Assembly (NCBI RefSeq): GCF_029963765.1
Contig: NZ_JALBYU010000002.1
Location: 1 to 64,000, forward strand
Reading direction: 5' to 3'
DNA from: Pseudomonas sp. UYIF39
GTDB taxonomy: Bacteria > Pseudomonadota > Gammaproteobacteria > Pseudomonadales > Pseudomonadaceae
DNA length: 64,000 nt
Of the stretch, positions 56,734-64,000 are shown piece after piece. Position 1 is the first letter of the stretch. Each line of letters begins with the position of its first letter. A model generated the notes under the pieces. That model was not told the DNA's origin and made no database searches. It saw nothing but the letters and a program-made list of their open reading frames with translations. The position numbers were made by a program, and so were the translations under genes.

Positions 56734-57048
56734 ATGCTCGAATCCCTGGAAAAGATGCTCGCCAAGGGTGTGGATAACTCATTGCTGCGCTTCGGCCTGG
56801 GCAAGGGTTATTTGGATCTTGGGGAAAACGCCAAGGCTGCCGAGCATTTCCAGCGTTGCGTCGAATTCGATCCGAAGTATTCAGCGGCCTGGAAGCTATT
56901 GGGCAAGGCCCATCTGGGGCTGAAGGATTTCGCATCCGCACGACAGGCGTGGGAACAGGGCCTGGAAGCCGCTCGCGCCCATGGCGACAAGCAGGCCGAA
57001 AAGGAAATGACGGTGTTTCTGAAGAAACTTGAGCGTCAGGCCCACTGA
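56734..57048 (+). CDS. Small TPR-repeat protein
   Basis: 104-residue soluble helical protein with about two and a half TPR units (FGLGKGYLDLGENAKAAEHF, CVEFDPKYSAAWKLLGKAHL). It lies 29 bp after trkA and is conserved at this place in Pseudomonas. It probably acts as an interaction adaptor; the partner is unknown. Its stop is next to the convergent PilZ gene, with no gap between them. A perfect DnaA box spans codons 12-15. Confidence 0.88.
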   Translation: MLESLEKMLAKGVDNSLLRFGLGKGYLDLGENAKAAEHFQRCVEFDPKYSAAWKLLGKAHLGLKDFASARQAWEQGLEAARAHGDKQAEKEMTVFLKKLERQAH

Positions 57049-57288
57049 TCAGAGGTATCGCAGGCCGATGCCCTCGGCATCCACCTGCACCACTTCCATA
57101 CGCACCCGCGGGGCGCCTGTGGGTAAGTCTTGCACCTGACCGTACACCACCGCGCCCTTGGGCAACGCCGACAAGCCCTGATGCTTGACGTAGACGCCTG
57201 TCGTCGAAAGGTTACGCGTCTGACCCAGGCATTCGCCGAAGCTGTGGTGACTGATCTTGATGCGAAACGATTTGCGGTGTTCGGACAT
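57049..57288 (-). CDS. Short PilZ-domain protein
   Basis: 79 residues, nearly all PilZ domain and shorter than the usual 100 or so. Both cyclic-di-GMP contacts are present: RKSFR (RxxxR) at residues 5-9 and NLSTTG (D/NxSxxG) at about 26-31. It should therefore bind the messenger as a stand-alone adaptor. The window also encodes a GGDEF cyclase and an EAL phosphodiesterase that could set its ligand level. Confidence 0.88.
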   Translation of the reverse strand: MSEHRKSFRIKISHHSFGECLGQTRNLSTTGVYVKHQGLSALPKGAVVYGQVQDLPTGAPRVRMEVVQVDAEGIGLRYL

Positions 57289-57312
57289 CTTCTGCGCCCT
57301 TTATTGAACGGT

Positions 57313-57344
57313 TGTGGATAACCCTGGCCCCTAGGTTATCCACA
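57313..57344. promoter_or_regulatory. Inverted pair of perfect DnaA boxes
   Basis: TGTGGATAACC (57313-57323) and GGTTATCCACA (57334-57344) form a perfect 11-bp inverted repeat around 10 bp. It lies in the short gap between the PilZ and lpxL genes. Each arm contains the DnaA consensus TTATCCACA. It may bind DnaA, or be an RNA hairpin of the minus-strand transcript, or both. Confidence 0.75.
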
Positions 57345-57360
57345 GATCATGCCAATCAAC

Positions 57361-58248
57361 TCAGTACCAGCGTTCTTCGCCCGGCGGACGCTTCTTGAAG
57401 CGCTTCATGCTCCACATGTACTGGCTCGGATATGCCCGCACATAGCGCTCGACCACCTGGCTCATGGCCGCACAGGACGTCTCGGTATCGGTGCTGTACA
57501 TGGCCTCTGGCGCGGCTTCGAGGATCACTTTGTAACCCGAACCGTCCGGCAGACGTAGCGCATGCAGGAACACGCCGACCGCTTTGCCACCGGCGAGCAT
57601 GTTCGGTACGAACTTGCTGGTCAGGGCCTGGGTGGCGAAGAACGGTACGAAGATCCCGGCGGATTCGGCCGGTTCCGGGTCAGCGGGAATGCCCACTGCA
57701 CCACCTTTGCGCACTTCCTTGATGACGCTGAGGATGCCTTCCTTGGTGGAGGCGGCCACCCGGTTGCCCAATTGCACCCGCTGCTTGCGCAGCAAATCAT
57801 CCACCGCCTTCAACTTTGGCGGGCGATAGAAAATGATCGGTTTGCACTGGCTGCAATAGAAGTGGTTCAACACTTCCCAGTTGCCCAAGTGACTGGTGAT
57901 GCCGACGACACCTTTGCCGGAGGCGAGGGCGTCCTTTAATACGTCAAGACCTTCGACTTCACGCACCAGGTCGATGGAGCGCTGGGCCGGCCAGATCCAG
58001 GCGCAGGCGCTTTCGGTCAGGGACTTGCCGATGTCTTTAAGGCTCTGACCTACCAGTCGCTCCCGTTCAGCCGCATCCATGTCGGGGAAACACTTGGCGA
58101 GGTTGATCCGCACGACATCGCGGGAACGGTTGGGGGTTTTCCACATGAACCAGCCGATGGCCGAGCCCACTGCCTGCACTGCCCGCCACGGAAGCAGGGC
58201 AAACAGCCGCAGAGCGCCTACCAGCAAGGCGCCTTTAAACTTATCCAC
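57361..58248 (-). CDS. lpxL: Lipid A lauroyl-type acyltransferase (LpxL/HtrB)
   Basis: 295-residue inner-membrane acyltransferase of the LpxL/HtrB family, adding a secondary acyl chain to lipid A. The catalytic HX4E motif is in GITSHLGNWEVL near residue 117. An N-terminal membrane anchor is at about 6-28. It starts at GTG (58246-58248), which is itself inside a perfect DnaA box (58241-58249). It lies 72 bp upstream of the PilZ gene. P. aeruginosa has two paralogues and this matches PA0011 in place, so acyl specificity is uncertain. Confidence 0.92.
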   Translation of the reverse strand: MDKFKGALLVGALRLFALLPWRAVQAVGSAIGWFMWKTPNRSRDVVRINLAKCFPDMDAAERERLVGQSLKDIGKSLTESACAWIWPAQRSIDLVREVEGLDVLKDALASGKGVVGITSHLGNWEVLNHFYCSQCKPIIFYRPPKLKAVDDLLRKQRVQLGNRVAASTKEGILSVIKEVRKGGAVGIPADPEPAESAGIFVPFFATQALTSKFVPNMLAGGKAVGVFLHALRLPDGSGYKVILEAAPEAMYSTDTETSCAAMSQVVERYVRAYPSQYMWSMKRFKKRPPGEERWY

Positions 58249-58288
58249 AGGTCACTCCTGATCTTGTGCTGTGCGCGAGGCGGCTATT

Positions 58289-58846
58289 CTAACCGCCGTG
58301 CGCCAGCATCGCGTAGCGATCGCAATCCTGGGTGTGGTCCATGACCATGCCCGAGGCCTGCATCAGCGCGTAACAAATAGTCGGGCCGACGAACGTGAAG
58401 CCGGCCTTTTTCAGGCCTTTGCTCATCTCCACGGCGGTCGGCGTCACGGCCGGCACTTCGCTGCGATCCCTGAAATGATTGATCACAGGCTTGCCGTCGA
58501 CGAAAGACCAGAGAAACTCTACCGGATCCTCCAGCGCCAGCCAGGCCTGGGCATTGCGCCGGGCCGCATTGAGTTTCAGGCGATTGCGAATGATGCCCGG
58601 ATCGAGCATCAATTCATCAATTTCAGCGTCGCTCATCTGCGCCACGCGCTGTACGTCGAAACCGAACATCACCTGACGATAGTGCTCACGTTTACGCAGC
58701 ACGGTGATCCAGGAAAGGCCGGCCTGGAACCCTTCGAGCAAAAGCAACTCGAACAAACCCTGCGCATCGCGTAGCGGCGTACCCCACTCCTGATCGTGAT
58801 AAGCCATGTACAGCGGATCTTCGGAACACCAAAAGCAGCGTGGCAT
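58289..58846 (-). CDS. tag: DNA-3-methyladenine glycosylase I
   Basis: 185 residues. It removes 3-methyladenine from DNA. Zinc-snap ligands match Tag: C4 (MPRCFWC), H17 (AYHDQEWG), and the C-terminal His and Cys in [10 protein letters not shown]. The helix-hairpin part carries [16 protein letters not shown]. The frame is open hundreds of codons further upstream opposite glyQ, but the ATG at 58846 gives the exact family N-terminus. It is divergent from glyQ with 81 bp between. Confidence 0.95.
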   Translation of the reverse strand: MPRCFWCSEDPLYMAYHDQEWGTPLRDAQGLFELLLLEGFQAGLSWITVLRKREHYRQVMFGFDVQRVAQMSDAEIDELMLDPGIIRNRLKLNAARRNAQAWLALEDPVEFLWSFVDGKPVINHFRDRSEVPAVTPTAVEMSKGLKKAGFTFVGPTICYALMQASGMVMDHTQDCDRYAMLAHGG

Positions 58847-58927
58847 AAGGCTCCAGGGGGCGTGCGCAGGACCGAATCGGGTATACTCCCGCTCTTTAAA
58901 TCGCAGCCCAAGAAACAGGTGAATTTC

Positions 58928-59881
58928 GTGAGCCAGCCTACGCCAGCCGTGCGTACCTTCCAAGACTTGATCCTCGCCCTCCAGCAATACTGGGCCGAGC
59001 AAGGTTGTGTGGTACTTCAGCCCTACGATATGGAAGTAGGCGCCGGGACTTTCCACACTGCCACGTTTCTGCGCGCCATTGGCCCGGAAACCTGGAACGC
59101 CGCTTATGTGCAGCCCAGTCGTCGCCCGACTGACGGCCGCTACGGTGAAAACCCGAACCGTCTGCAGCACTACTACCAGTTCCAGGTCGTGCTGAAGCCG
59201 AACCCGGACAACTTCCAGGAACTGTACCTGGGCTCCCTCAAGCATGTCGGTCTGGACCCGCTGGTCCACGACATTCGCTTCGTTGAAGACAACTGGGAAT
59301 CGCCGACCCTCGGCGCCTGGGGTCTGGGCTGGGAAGTCTGGCTCAACGGCATGGAAGTGACGCAGTTCACTTACTTCCAGCAAGCGGGCGGCATCGAGTG
59401 CTACCCGGTGACCGGCGAGATCACTTACGGTCTGGAGCGCCTGGCCATGTACCTGCAAGGCGTGGACTCGGTCTACGACCTGGTCTGGGCTGACGGTCCG
59501 TTCGGCAAGGTGACCTACGGCGACGTGTTCCACCAGAACGAAGTGGAGCAGTCGACCTATAACTTCGAACACGCCAACGTCGAGAAGCTGTTCGAACTGT
59601 TCGATTTCTACGAAAGCGAAGCCAAGCGCCTGATCGAACTCGACCAGCCGCTGCCGTTGCCGAGCTACGAAATGGTGTTGAAGGCCTCCCACACCTTCAA
59701 CCTGCTGGATGCGCGCCGGGCGATCTCGGTGACCGCGCGTCAGCAATACATTCTGCGTGTCCGCACCCTGGCGCGTTCCGTTGCGCAAGCCTACCTGCTG
59801 GCTCGCGCCAAGCTGGGCTTCCCGATGGCGACCCCGGACCTGCGTGACGAAGTGTTGGCTAAGCTGGAGGCTGCACAATGA
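58928..59881 (+). CDS. glyQ: Glycyl-tRNA synthetase alpha subunit
   Basis: 317-residue catalytic subunit of the bacterial alpha2beta2 enzyme. The GTG at 58928 ([18 protein letters not shown]) is the family start, and an AAACAGGTG stretch lies upstream. Class II-type motifs include [20 protein letters not shown] near residue 24, [20 protein letters not shown] near 68 and [19 protein letters not shown] near 150. Its stop overlaps the glyS start (ATGA). Confidence 0.97.
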   Translation: MSQPTPAVRTFQDLILALQQYWAEQGCVVLQPYDMEVGAGTFHTATFLRAIGPETWNAAYVQPSRRPTDGRYGENPNRLQHYYQFQVVLKPNPDNFQELYLGSLKHVGLDPLVHDIRFVEDNWESPTLGAWGLGWEVWLNGMEVTQFTYFQQAGGIECYPVTGEITYGLERLAMYLQGVDSVYDLVWADGPFGKVTYGDVFHQNEVEQSTYNFEHANVEKLFELFDFYESEAKRLIELDQPLPLPSYEMVLKASHTFNLLDARRAISVTARQQYILRVRTLARSVAQAYLLARAKLGFPMATPDLRDEVLAKLEAAQ

Positions 59882-61932
59882 GTGCTCAAGATTTTCTGGT
59901 TGAACTGGGCACCGAAGAACTGCCACCCAAAGCCCTGAACATCCTGGCCGACGCGTTCCTGGCCGGTATCGACAAGGGCCTGCAAGCCGCGGGCCTGAAC
60001 TACGAGACCAAAACCGTCTACGCCGCGCCACGTCGTCTGGCGGTGCTGATCACCGATCTGGCGACTCAGCAGCCGGATCGCAGCATCAACCTTGACGGCC
60101 CGCCACGGCAGGCCGCGTTCGATGCCGAAGGCAACCCGACTCAAGCGGCCCTGGGCTTCGCCAAAAAGTGTGGCGTCGACCTGAGCGAAATCGATCAAAG
60201 CGGTCCGAAACTGCGTTACAGCCAAAGCATCGCCGGCAAACCGACCGCGAGCCTGCTGCCAACCATCGTCGAAGATTCCCTGAACGACCTGCCGATTCCC
60301 AAGCGCATGCGCTGGGGTGCTCGCAAGGAAGAATTCGTTCGTCCGACCCAGTGGCTGGTGATGCTGCTCGGTGACCAGATCATCGATTGCACCATCCTCG
60401 CCCAGAAGGCGGGTCGCGATTCCCGTGGTCACCGCTTCCATCACCCGGAAAGCGTGCGCATCACCTCGCCGGCCAACTACCTGGCCGACCTGCGTGGCGC
60501 TTACGTACTCGCCGACGCCAACGAGCGCCGCGAACTGATCAGCAAACGCGTCGAAGAGCTGGCAACGATGCAGGAAGGTACTGCAATCGTTCCGCCAGCG
60601 CTGCTCGACGAAGTGACCGCGCTGGTTGAATGGCCGGTGCCGCTGGTGTGCTCGTTCGAAGAACGTTTCCTCGACGTGCCGCAAGAAGCCCTGATCACTA
60701 CCATGCAGGACAACCAGAAGTATTTCTGCCTGCTGGATGCCGACGGCAAGTTGCTGCCACGTTTCATTACCGTGGCCAACATCGAAAGCAAAGACCCGCA
60801 GCAGATCATCGCCGGTAACGAGAAAGTGGTTCGACCACGCCTGACCGACGCCGAGTTCTTCTTCAAGCAAGACAAGAAGCAGAAACTCGAAGACTTCAAC
60901 CTGCGCCTGCAGAACGTGGTGTTCCAGGAAAAACTCGGCAGCGTCTATGACAAGGCCGAGCGCGTTTCCAAACTCGCTGCGTTCATCGCCCAACGCATTG
61001 GCGGCAACGCCGCGTGGGCTTCCCGTGCAGGCCTGCTGTCCAAGTGCGACCTGGCGACCGAGATGGTCGGTGAGTTCCCGGAGATGCAAGGTGTCGCCGG
61101 TTACTACTACGCCCTCAACGACGGCGAGCCGGAAGAAGTTGCACTGGCACTGAACGAGCAATACATGCCGCGCGGTGCCGGTGCGGAACTGCCGACCACC
61201 CTGACCGGTGCGGCCGTGGCCATCGCGGACAAGCTCGACACGCTGGTGGGCATTTTCGGCATCGGCATGCTGCCAACCGGCAGCAAAGACCCGTATGCCC
61301 TGCGTCGTGCTGCACTGGGCGTGTTGCGCATCCTGATCGACAAGAAGCTCGACCTCGACCTGAACGACGCCGTGGCTTTCGCCGTGAATGCGTTCGGTAC
61401 CAAGGTCAAGGTTGCCGGCCTCAACGACTCGGTGCTGGAGTTCATCTTCGACCGTCTGCGTGCCCGTTACGAAGACGAAGGCGTGGATGTCGGGACGTAC
61501 CTGTCGGTGCGTGCCCTGAAGCCGGGTTCGGCGCTGGACTTCGATCAACGCGTACAAGCGGTCGAGGCGTTCCGCAAGTTGCCGGAAGCCGCTGCCCTGG
61601 CCGCGGTGAACAAGCGCGTTTCGAATTTGCTGAGCAAGGTCGAAGGCTCTGTTCCTTCGGTCGTTGAAGCCAAGTACTTCGACAACGCCAACGAGTTCTC
61701 CCTGTACTCGGCGATCCAGCAAGCTGACCAGGCTGTCCAGCCGATGGCTGCGGCGCGTCAGTACAGCGAATCGCTGGCACGTCTGGCTGCCTTGCGCGAG
61801 CCGGTGGATGCGTTCTTCGAAGCGGTGATGGTGAACGCGGAAGATGCCAAGGTTCGCGCCAACCGTTATGCACTGCTGGCGCGCCTGCGTGGACTGTTCC
61901 TGGGCGTCGCCGACATTTCGCTGCTGGGTTGA
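59878..61932 (+). CDS. glyS: Glycyl-tRNA synthetase beta subunit
   Basis: 684 residues, full family length. The N-terminus is [20 protein letters not shown]. The HD-like region is [20 protein letters not shown] near residue 250 and [20 protein letters not shown] near 455. The C-terminal tRNA anticodon-binding domain is at about 570-680. It is needed with GlyQ for charging tRNA-Gly. The start overlaps glyQ by 4 bp, and gmhB begins 10 bp after the stop. Confidence 0.97.
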   Translation: MSAQDFLVELGTEELPPKALNILADAFLAGIDKGLQAAGLNYETKTVYAAPRRLAVLITDLATQQPDRSINLDGPPRQAAFDAEGNPTQAALGFAKKCGVDLSEIDQSGPKLRYSQSIAGKPTASLLPTIVEDSLNDLPIPKRMRWGARKEEFVRPTQWLVMLLGDQIIDCTILAQKAGRDSRGHRFHHPESVRITSPANYLADLRGAYVLADANERRELISKRVEELATMQEGTAIVPPALLDEVTALVEWPVPLVCSFEERFLDVPQEALITTMQDNQKYFCLLDADGKLLPRFITVANIESKDPQQIIAGNEKVVRPRLTDAEFFFKQDKKQKLEDFNLRLQNVVFQEKLGSVYDKAERVSKLAAFIAQRIGGNAAWASRAGLLSKCDLATEMVGEFPEMQGVAGYYYALNDGEPEEVALALNEQYMPRGAGAELPTTLTGAAVAIADKLDTLVGIFGIGMLPTGSKDPYALRRAALGVLRILIDKKLDLDLNDAVAFAVNAFGTKVKVAGLNDSVLEFIFDRLRARYEDEGVDVGTYLSVRALKPGSALDFDQRVQAVEAFRKLPEAAALAAVNKRVSNLLSKVEGSVPSVVEAKYFDNANEFSLYSAIQQADQAVQPMAAARQYSESLARLAALREPVDAFFEAVMVNAEDAKVRANRYALLARLRGLFLGVADISLLG

Positions 61933-61942
61933 GGGGCTGCTG

Positions 61943-62476
61943 TTGAAACTGCTGATTCTCGATCGGGACGGGGTGATCAATTACGACTCCGACGCTTACA
62001 TCAAGTCGGTGGAGGAGTGGATTCCGCTCCCGGGTTCGATCGAAGCCATTGCGCAGTTGAGCAAGGCCGGCTGGACGGTAGCGGTGGCTACCAACCAGTC
62101 GGGCATCGCTCGCGGCTATTACGACATCGCCACCCTGGACGCCATGCACGAGCGCTTGCGCTCGTTGGTGGCGGAGCAGGGCGGTGAAGTCGGGCTGATC
62201 GTCTATTGCCCGCACGGGCCGGACGATGGCTGCGATTGCCGCAAACCGAAACCCGGGATGTTGAAAACCATCGCCGCGCATTACAACGTATCGCTGACCA
62301 ATCTTTGGTTCGTCGGCGATACCCTTGGTGACCTGGAGGCCGCCAAAGCCGTCGATTCTCAGCCAGTTTTGGTAAAGACCGGGAAAGGCGAAATAACCTT
62401 GGGCAAGACCCTGCCGGTGGGCACCCTGATTTTTGACGATCTAGCGGCGATTGCCGCAGAACTTATCCACAATTAG
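61943..62476 (+). CDS. gmhB: D-glycero-beta-D-manno-heptose 1,7-bisphosphate 7-phosphatase
   Basis: 177-residue HAD phosphatase of the LPS heptose pathway. The nucleophile motif DRDGVIN is near residue 7. The zinc-binding CPHGPDDGCDCRKPKPGM is near residue 92, which is specific for GmhB/HisB-N. VGDTLGDLEAAK is near 130. No ATG fits: the TTG at 61943 follows GAGGGGCTGC and gives the family N-terminus (MKLLILDRDG). The longer frame overlaps glyS out of frame. It is probably in the glyQ-glyS-gmhB-plsC operon. Confidence 0.93.
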   Translation: MKLLILDRDGVINYDSDAYIKSVEEWIPLPGSIEAIAQLSKAGWTVAVATNQSGIARGYYDIATLDAMHERLRSLVAEQGGEVGLIVYCPHGPDDGCDCRKPKPGMLKTIAAHYNVSLTNLWFVGDTLGDLEAAKAVDSQPVLVKTGKGEITLGKTLPVGTLIFDDLAAIAAELIHN

Positions 62477-62558
62477 AGCGCTTTCGAGACTCCTGACCAA
62501 GGATTGTTCGGGATTGCGCTTTATATAGACGGGCAGAGCCCGCACGGTAAACGTCGCC

Positions 62559-63338
62559 ATGTCGATACTCCAGGCCATCAGAACCTTCCTCTTTTACCTG
62601 CTGCTGGGCACCAGCTCTTTGCTCTGGTGCAGCCTGAGCTTTTTCATCGCGCCGTTTTTGCCATTCAAGGCGCGCTATCGCTTCATCAATGTCTACTGGT
62701 GCCGCTGCGCCTTGTGGCTGAGCAAAGTCTTTCTGGGTATCAGCTACGAAGTGAAAGGCGCCGAGAACGTGCCCGACCAGCCCTGCGTGATTCAGTCGAA
62801 CCACCAGAGCACATGGGAGACGTTCTTTCTATCGGCCTACTTCGAGCCGTTGAGCCAAGTGCTCAAGCGCTCATTACTGTTTGTGCCGTTCTTCGGCTGG
62901 GCCATGGCCATGCTGCGACCGATCGCCATTGACCGCGACAATCCGAAAGCCGCGCTCAAGCATGTGGCGAAGAAGGGCGATGAACTGCTGAAGGATGGCG
63001 TCTGGGTCCTGATCTTCCCAGAGGGAACGCGCGTTCCTTACGGCACCATCGGAAAGTTCTCTCGCGGTGGTACCGCTTTAGCCGTCAACGCCGCACTTCC
63101 AGTGCTGCCGATTGTGCACAATGCTGGCAAGTTCTGGCCGAAAACCGGTTGGGCGAAGAAGCAGGGCGTCATTACCGTGATCATCGGTGAGCCTATGTAC
63201 GCCGTGGGTAGTGGGCCGCGCGCCATTGCCGATCTGAATGACCGCGTGCAGAGCTGGAACGAGCAGATGCAACGGGAAATGGGCTCGCTGCCAGCAGCCC
63301 CTGCGGCCCCCTCCGCCAACGATCAGGTTGCTGTCTGA
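62559..63338 (+). CDS. plsC: 1-acyl-sn-glycerol-3-phosphate acyltransferase (PlsC type)
   Basis: 259-residue inner-membrane acyltransferase making phosphatidic acid from lysophosphatidic acid. Two N-terminal hydrophobic segments (about 8-45) precede the catalytic block SNHQSTWETFF near residue 73. This block has HX4E where most PlsC have HX4D, a variant I believe is shared by Pseudomonas LptA. The substrate motif FPEGTRVPYG is near residue 150. It lies 82 bp after gmhB and ends before a bidirectional terminator. Confidence 0.93.
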   Translation: MSILQAIRTFLFYLLLGTSSLLWCSLSFFIAPFLPFKARYRFINVYWCRCALWLSKVFLGISYEVKGAENVPDQPCVIQSNHQSTWETFFLSAYFEPLSQVLKRSLLFVPFFGWAMAMLRPIAIDRDNPKAALKHVAKKGDELLKDGVWVLIFPEGTRVPYGTIGKFSRGGTALAVNAALPVLPIVHNAGKFWPKTGWAKKQGVITVIIGEPMYAVGSGPRAIADLNDRVQSWNEQMQREMGSLPAAPAAPSANDQVAV

Positions 63339-63467
63339 GATTCTGTGGATAACCTGTGTACCGTTTTGTCGAAAAGTAGCGTTTTTTGTTTTTAAGCTTA
63401 TGATTTATATACATATTTCCTAAACACATAAAACGCCGGAAATGGTGCATAAGTTTTTTTCGGGCGC

Positions 63468-63498
63468 AAAAAAACCGGCTGATATAGCCGGTTTTTTT
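63468..63498. terminator. Bidirectional terminator after plsC
   Basis: CCGGCT (63475-63480) and AGCCGG (63486-63491) form a stem with a 5-nt loop, flanked by A7 and T7. It is the first of two terminators in the plsC-gyrB gap. Confidence 0.92.
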
Positions 63499-63570
63499 AT
63501 GCCCGGAGGCTGCTGGGTTTCAGGCTTCGCACAAAGGGCACGTGGGACCTGCTTTCACAGAATCGCAGCA

Positions 63571-63604
63571 ATAAAAAAGGCCAACGCTGAGCGTTGGCCT
63601 TTTT
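63571..63604 (-). terminator. Intrinsic terminator of gyrB
   Basis: A perfect 9-bp stem (63579-63587 with 63591-63599), 3-nt loop, A6 before and T5 after. On the minus strand it ends in T6, 21 bp past the gyrB stop. Confidence 0.94.
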
Positions 63605-63624
63605 CGTTTGGCAGGTTCGCTGGA

Positions 63625-64000
63625 TCAGAAGTCCAGGTTGGAAACCGCCAAGGCGTTGCTTTCGATGAAGTCACGACGAGGCTCGACCGCATCACCCATC
63701 AGGGTGTTGAAGATCTGGTCCGCGCCAATGGCGTCTTCGATGGTCACTTTGAGCATCCGGCGCTGTGCTGGGTCCATGGTGGTTTCCCACAGCTGATCCG
63801 GGTTCATCTCACCCAGACCTTTGTATCGCTGGATGGTGTGACGCTTGGTGCTTTCGGCCATCAGCCATTCAAGGGCTTCCTTGAACTCGGTGACCGGCTT
63901 CTTACGCTCGCCACGCTGGATATACGCGCCGTCGTCCAGCAAGGTGCTCAGTTGCGCACCCAGAGAAACAACAGTCTTGTAATCGTTGCTGCCGAAGAAG
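63625..64000 (-). CDS. gyrB: DNA gyrase subunit B, C-terminal part (partial)
   Basis: The last 125 codons of gyrB; the gene continues beyond the right edge of the window. The TOPRIM/tail region is unmistakable ([40 protein letters not shown], and the end [17 protein letters not shown]). Gyrase B supplies the ATPase for negative supercoiling. In Pseudomonas gyrB is the fourth gene after oriC (dnaA-dnaN-recF-gyrB), so the origin lies a few kb to the right. Confidence 0.97.
   Translation of the reverse strand, partial: FFGSNDYKTVVSLGAQLSTLLDDGAYIQRGERKKPVTEFKEALEWLMAESTKRHTIQRYKGLGEMNPDQLWETTMDPAQRRMLKVTIEDAIGADQIFNTLMGDAVEPRRDFIESNALAVSNLDF

Noticed and set aside
59791..61980. 729-codon open frame antisense to glyS
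   Set aside because: Complete overlap with glyS and no recognisable domain; a shadow of codon bias. The same holds for antisense frames opposite gltP (26474-27781), def/fmt (52488-54029), rsmB (54056-55384) and trkA (55487-56941).
63339..63624. Could the plsC-gyrB gap be oriC?
   Set aside because: It has one DnaA box and an AT-rich patch but is filled by two terminators; in Pseudomonas oriC lies next to dnaA, beyond the right edge.

Overview
This 64 kb window is chromosomal DNA of a Pseudomonas, most likely of the P. fluorescens group. It is GC-rich. It carries the Pseudomonas-type blocks metNIQ-katE-znu-polA-ersA-engB-cc4-dsbA-algB/kinB and gyrB-plsC-gmhB-glyS-glyQ-tag-...-trkA-rsmB-fmt-def-...-aroE. 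It also contains the fluorescent-pseudomonad REP/REPIN repeats. No rRNA, tRNA, phage, insertion sequence or CRISPR array was seen. The right edge cuts into the 3' part of gyrB, so dnaA/oriC should lie a few kb beyond position 64000.

Layout, left to right. 0.1-5.1 kb: methionine ABC importer (metNIQ) and a large HPII-type catalase. 5.1-8.9 kb: a lipoprotein gene and the zinc-uptake locus (znuB-znuC-zur divergent from znuA, with a Zur-box-like site between). 9-16 kb: thrB, a DUF2782 protein, polA, the sRNA gene ersA with an AlgU-like promoter, engB, two c-type cytochromes and dsbA. 16-25 kb: an endonuclease/phosphatase-fold protein, a diguanylate cyclase, an AmpDh2-like amidase lipoprotein, an EAL phosphodiesterase and the kinB-algB two-component pair. 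24.7-26.5 kb: a gene-poor stretch with a sigma-54 promoter, three very small genes and a strongly structured, non-coding-looking segment before gltP. 26.5-39.4 kb: gltP, a nucleoside-recognition membrane protein, a four-gene MCE lipid-transport operon with a STAS-fused permease, a DUF5924 membrane protein, an M16 peptidase, a Na/Pi-type transporter, TerC and a citrate transporter. 39.7-46.4 kb: small enzymes and a choline-sulfate cassette (LysR regulator, betC, choX) followed by a SulP transporter. 46.4-64 kb: the conserved near-origin block aroE-hemF-qor-tsaC-dprA-tsaP / def-fmt-rsmB-trkA-TPR / PilZ-lpxL-tag / glyQ-glyS-gmhB-plsC / gyrB.

The genes group into metal and nutrient import (Met, Zn, Glu, citrate, choline sulfate), envelope maintenance and lipid traffic (lpxL, plsC, MCE operon, AmpDh2, DsbA, AlgB/KinB, ErsA), cyclic-di-GMP metabolism (GGDEF, EAL, PilZ), and replication/translation housekeeping.

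The observations most worth following up are these. Fifteen perfect DnaA boxes lie in the origin-proximal third, and none was found in the first 41 kb. A sigma-54 promoter with an enhancer-like repeat sits immediately upstream of algB's divergent neighbour. A densely self-complementary segment at about 25.80-26.06 kb may be an undescribed RNA. A 29-residue lipoprotein gene lies within the same transcript region.
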